A stretch of DNA of 14,899 bases. Origin: Mayfieldus sp038040285 (GTDB lineage Bacteria; Actinomycetota; Thermoleophilia; Solirubrobacterales; 70-9). Both the position numbers and the translations under genes were made by a program. The stretch lies in the NCBI GenBank assembly GCA_038040285.1, contig JBBPIN010000044.1, positions 1-14,899 of the forward strand. The letters run 5' to 3'. The notes under the pieces were generated by a model. It did no database searches, was not told the origin of the DNA, and saw only the letters and a list, made by a program, of their open reading frames with translations. Below, in pieces: positions 13,230-14,899 of the stretch. The number at the start of each line of letters is the position of its first letter. Position 1 is the stretch's first letter.

Positions 13230-14811
13230 AGTCCGCTCGCACGAATCTGATCTGCGCCTTGCCGGTGAGGCAGATGTAGATCACGCGCGCTCGACCAACC
13301 CTGCGGCCTCGGCAGGTAAAGCCCCGCCTGCGATAGACGCGGGCATGTCCCGATGCTACGAATCGCTTCGGCTGGGAGGCCGCCGCAACCCTGCGGGCCT
13401 TCGCGCAGGAGAACACGTTGAAGGTGCGAATGTTGAACGCGCTCGACCTAGGGTGGCGCGCGAACACAACGCGTGGGCAACGGCGCCGGTGCACCACGAC
13501 GGGCGGGGCTGTGGTCCCGGCGAGAGCGCCGTCGAGGTAATCGTTGTCGATATTGATCGACACGCCGCCGTAGGCCTCGTTGTGGCCGCCTCGGTACTGG
13601 TGCAGGCGCTGGTGGTTGGCCCAGTCGCCGGCCGGCACGGCGGAATCGACGGTCGTGGCCTGCCCGTTCCAGCGGGCTATCCACACGTCATCCGGTTCAT
13701 TGAAGCCAGTGCCGTACTGGCCGACGAGATCGGTGATGCCCGAGGAGGCGCTGCTGTAGATGCCGGATACGTACCCCCTTGCGTGCAGCTCCACGGTCCA
13801 CGCGCCGAGGAAGTTCAGCACCGCAGAGCTGTTGCTCCCGCCGGGGGTATAGGACTCCATGTCGAAGTAGATCGGGTTACCGGGTCCGATGCCAAGGGAT
13901 GCGGCCTGGCTTACGGCGTCATCGGCCGCGGCTACACCCTGCGCCCCCGCCTGAGCGGGATGGATCGCTGCGCAACCGCAACTGTTGCTTGGTGCCTGAA
14001 GGCCGACGTAGGTCGGGATCAGCTGCCAGCCGGCCGCGATCTGGCTGCTTACCCAAGCGCTCGAGAGGTTCGGCTGGCTGCAGGCCCGGTTGGCACCGCC
14101 GATGTAGATCCCGACCCCCCGATAGGGCGAGGCAGACCACGCCGACATGGTCGAGGTGGACGGCGTGGCGCAGGTGTCGAAGCCCAGCCCGGTGTAGTAG
14201 GACGCGGTTGCTCGCCGCGTCTGCCCGCGGCCTCCGCGGGTCCGGTGTGTGCCAGCCGGCGCCGGAGCGGCCGGTCGCGCTACAGCCACGCGGCGCGCAC
14301 CATGAAGGATTCGCTCAACGACCCTGGGGTCCCGCCGCCAGGTTGCGGTCACCTGCACGCCTGCGGATGGAATGGCAAGAAGAGCCTGCGTCGAGGACGC
14401 TGGTGGCAATGAGCGCGGCCTGACCCGGGGGCCAGTGAGCGTGAACCTGTCCGGCTGCCTTGGCCGGGCTGCCGTGTCGTTGAGCGGCTCGATCAGGATC
14501 GCCTCGGTGCGGCCCACCGCGTGCGCGGGGCAGCGCTGGTTCGCGCCTGGCCGGCCCAGGTACACCGCGTGTCGGTCGAATCGGACGCACCGTGAGGGAT
14601 CGGCAGCCAGCTCGTATACCGGCCATGACCCCGGAACTTCGATGTCGTAGCCGCGGTAGCGGACCTCCCGCATATGAGTCCCGGCTGACGCCACTCGCGC
14701 GCCGATCAGCGAGGCGCAGACCGTGCCACCCACCAGCACCAGCCCGATGAGCCAGGCACGCCGCCGGGTAGGCCGCTCTGATCGCTTCTTTTGCAGCGCA
14801 AAATCGAGCAC
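13228..14811 (-). CDS. Secreted DUF1906 (Rv2525c-like) glycoside-hydrolase-like protein
   Basis: A 527-aa exported protein. The start GTG 14811 has GAGG 5 bases upstream. An Arg/Lys-rich N-terminus precedes a hydrophobic helix at 19-41 and ASA-G at 41-44, a plausible signal peptidase site, though it could remain as an anchor. Residues 45-170 form an extracytoplasmic domain of unknown type with three Cys. A Pro/Arg linker around 178-202 leads to the DUF1906 domain at about 208-430, a TIM-barrel related to glycoside hydrolases. It shows GFDTC at 210-214, IYIGG at 235-239, IYFDMES at 314-320 (D317 and E319 at the expected acidic site) and INIDNDYLDG at 419-428. The C-terminal 80 residues are basic with three Cys and look like a small wall- or surface-associated module. 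Family members are thought to act on or bind cell-envelope glycans; activity is unproven. Confidence 0.88.
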   Translation of the reverse strand: MLDFALQKKRSERPTRRRAWLIGLVLVGGTVCASLIGARVASAGTHMREVRYRGYDIEVPGSWPVYELAADPSRCVRFDRHAVYLGRPGANQRCPAHAVGRTEAILIEPLNDTAARPRQPDRFTLTGPRVRPRSLPPASSTQALLAIPSAGVQVTATWRRDPRVVERILHGARRVAVARPAAPAPAGTHRTRGGRGQTRRATASYYTGLGFDTCATPSTSTMSAWSASPYRGVGIYIGGANRACSQPNLSSAWVSSQIAAGWQLIPTYVGLQAPSNSCGCAAIHPAQAGAQGVAAADDAVSQAASLGIGPGNPIYFDMESYTPGGSNSSAVLNFLGAWTVELHARGYVSGIYSSASSGITDLVGQYGTGFNEPDDVWIARWNGQATTVDSAVPAGDWANHQRLHQYRGGHNEAYGGVSINIDNDYLDGALAGTTAPPVVVHRRRCPRVVFARHPRSSAFNIRTFNVFSCAKARRVAAASQPKRFVASGHARVYRRRGFTCRGRRVGRARVIYICLTGKAQIRFVRAD

Positions 14812-14899
14812 TAGTGCCTCGTCCCGCCCCCCAAACCGCTTGTATCAAAGACCCCCCTGGCGGAGGTAGTTGCGGGGCCGCTGGAATGGATAGTGGTCG
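14812..14899. other. Upstream region of the DUF1906 gene
   Basis: It holds the 5' leader of the minus-strand DUF1906 gene with the GAGG ribosome site at about 14817-14820. On the minus strand a TTGATA-like hexamer lies near 14850, but I see no matching -10 element. No other gene start is visible before the window ends. Confidence 0.3.

Noticed and set aside
13345..14412. Plus-strand frame of 355 codons opposite the DUF1906 gene
   Set aside because: Antisense shadow with no motif or ribosome site. The minus frame has a signal peptide and a recognisable domain.
1..14899. CRISPR array, tRNA/rRNA genes, transposase or integrase, phage or defence system
   Set aside because: I looked on both strands for regular repeats, tRNA-like cloverleaf ends, DDE/tyrosine recombinase motifs and nuclease/helicase/ATPase motifs and saw none. 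The mobile-DNA signal here is limited to gene fragments.

Overview
This is a GC-rich, densely coded bacterial window. Codon use is strongly GC3-biased, and GTG starts and 4-base GTGA/ATGA overlaps are common. The protein types suggest a high-GC actinobacterium, most likely Thermoleophilia/Solirubrobacterales; this is a judgement from protein style, not a database match. It reads as an accessory surface-glycan locus followed by ordinary chromosomal genes, with several broken gene fragments at the seams.

Layout: (1) 2-2074, plus strand: the C-terminal synthetase half of an AsnB-type glutamine amidotransferase, then a WbbL-like GT2 glycosyltransferase 6 bases later. (2) 2102-4206, minus strand: an extended-SDR nucleotide-sugar epimerase/dehydratase followed, with a GTGA overlap, by a DegT/StrS PLP aminotransferase. 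(3) 4219-6910, plus strand: a Wzx/MVF-type flippase, a 39-codon remnant of a GT4 glycosyltransferase start, and a GT-A-fold glycosyltransferase with a DVD motif. (4) 6911-7281: no intact gene, but a decayed, frameshifted acyl-CoA dehydrogenase start on the minus strand and a hairpin. (5) 7282-8235, minus: a class I SAM methyltransferase. (6) 8321-9463, plus: an intact GT4. (7) 9473-10555, minus: a paralogue of the DVD glycosyltransferase. (8) 10633-11775, minus: an intact acyl-CoA dehydrogenase. (9) 11814-12240, minus: three tiny overlapping ORFs encoding membrane peptides. (10) 12286-12860, minus: a helical protein resembling the first partner of a DUF6036 nucleotidyltransferase pair, whose partner is reduced to its first codons. 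(11) 12895-13229, minus: a 5'-truncated dienelactone hydrolase. (12) 13228-14811, minus: a secreted DUF1906 (Rv2525c-like) glycoside-hydrolase-like protein.

How the genes fit together: the SDR and aminotransferase probably make an activated amino or deoxy-amino sugar. The GT2, GT4 and two DxD glycosyltransferases would assemble an oligosaccharide on a lipid carrier. The methyltransferase and AsnB-type enzyme would decorate it (O-methyl and amide), and the flippase would export it. No polymerase, chain-length regulator or initiating phosphoglycosyltransferase is in the window, so the locus probably continues to the left.

The most unusual signals are: (a) two paralogous DxD glycosyltransferases, one beside a GT4 remnant and the other beside the intact GT4, plus an acyl-CoA dehydrogenase remnant about 4.5 kb from the intact copy in the same orientation; (b) an SDR whose YxxxK catalytic tyrosine is Asn; (c) an orphaned antitoxin-like gene with its nucleotidyltransferase partner deleted down to about 12 recognisable codons; (d) a stack of overlapping micro-ORFs for membrane peptides. 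I found no convincing defence system, CRISPR array, tRNA, rRNA or transposase.
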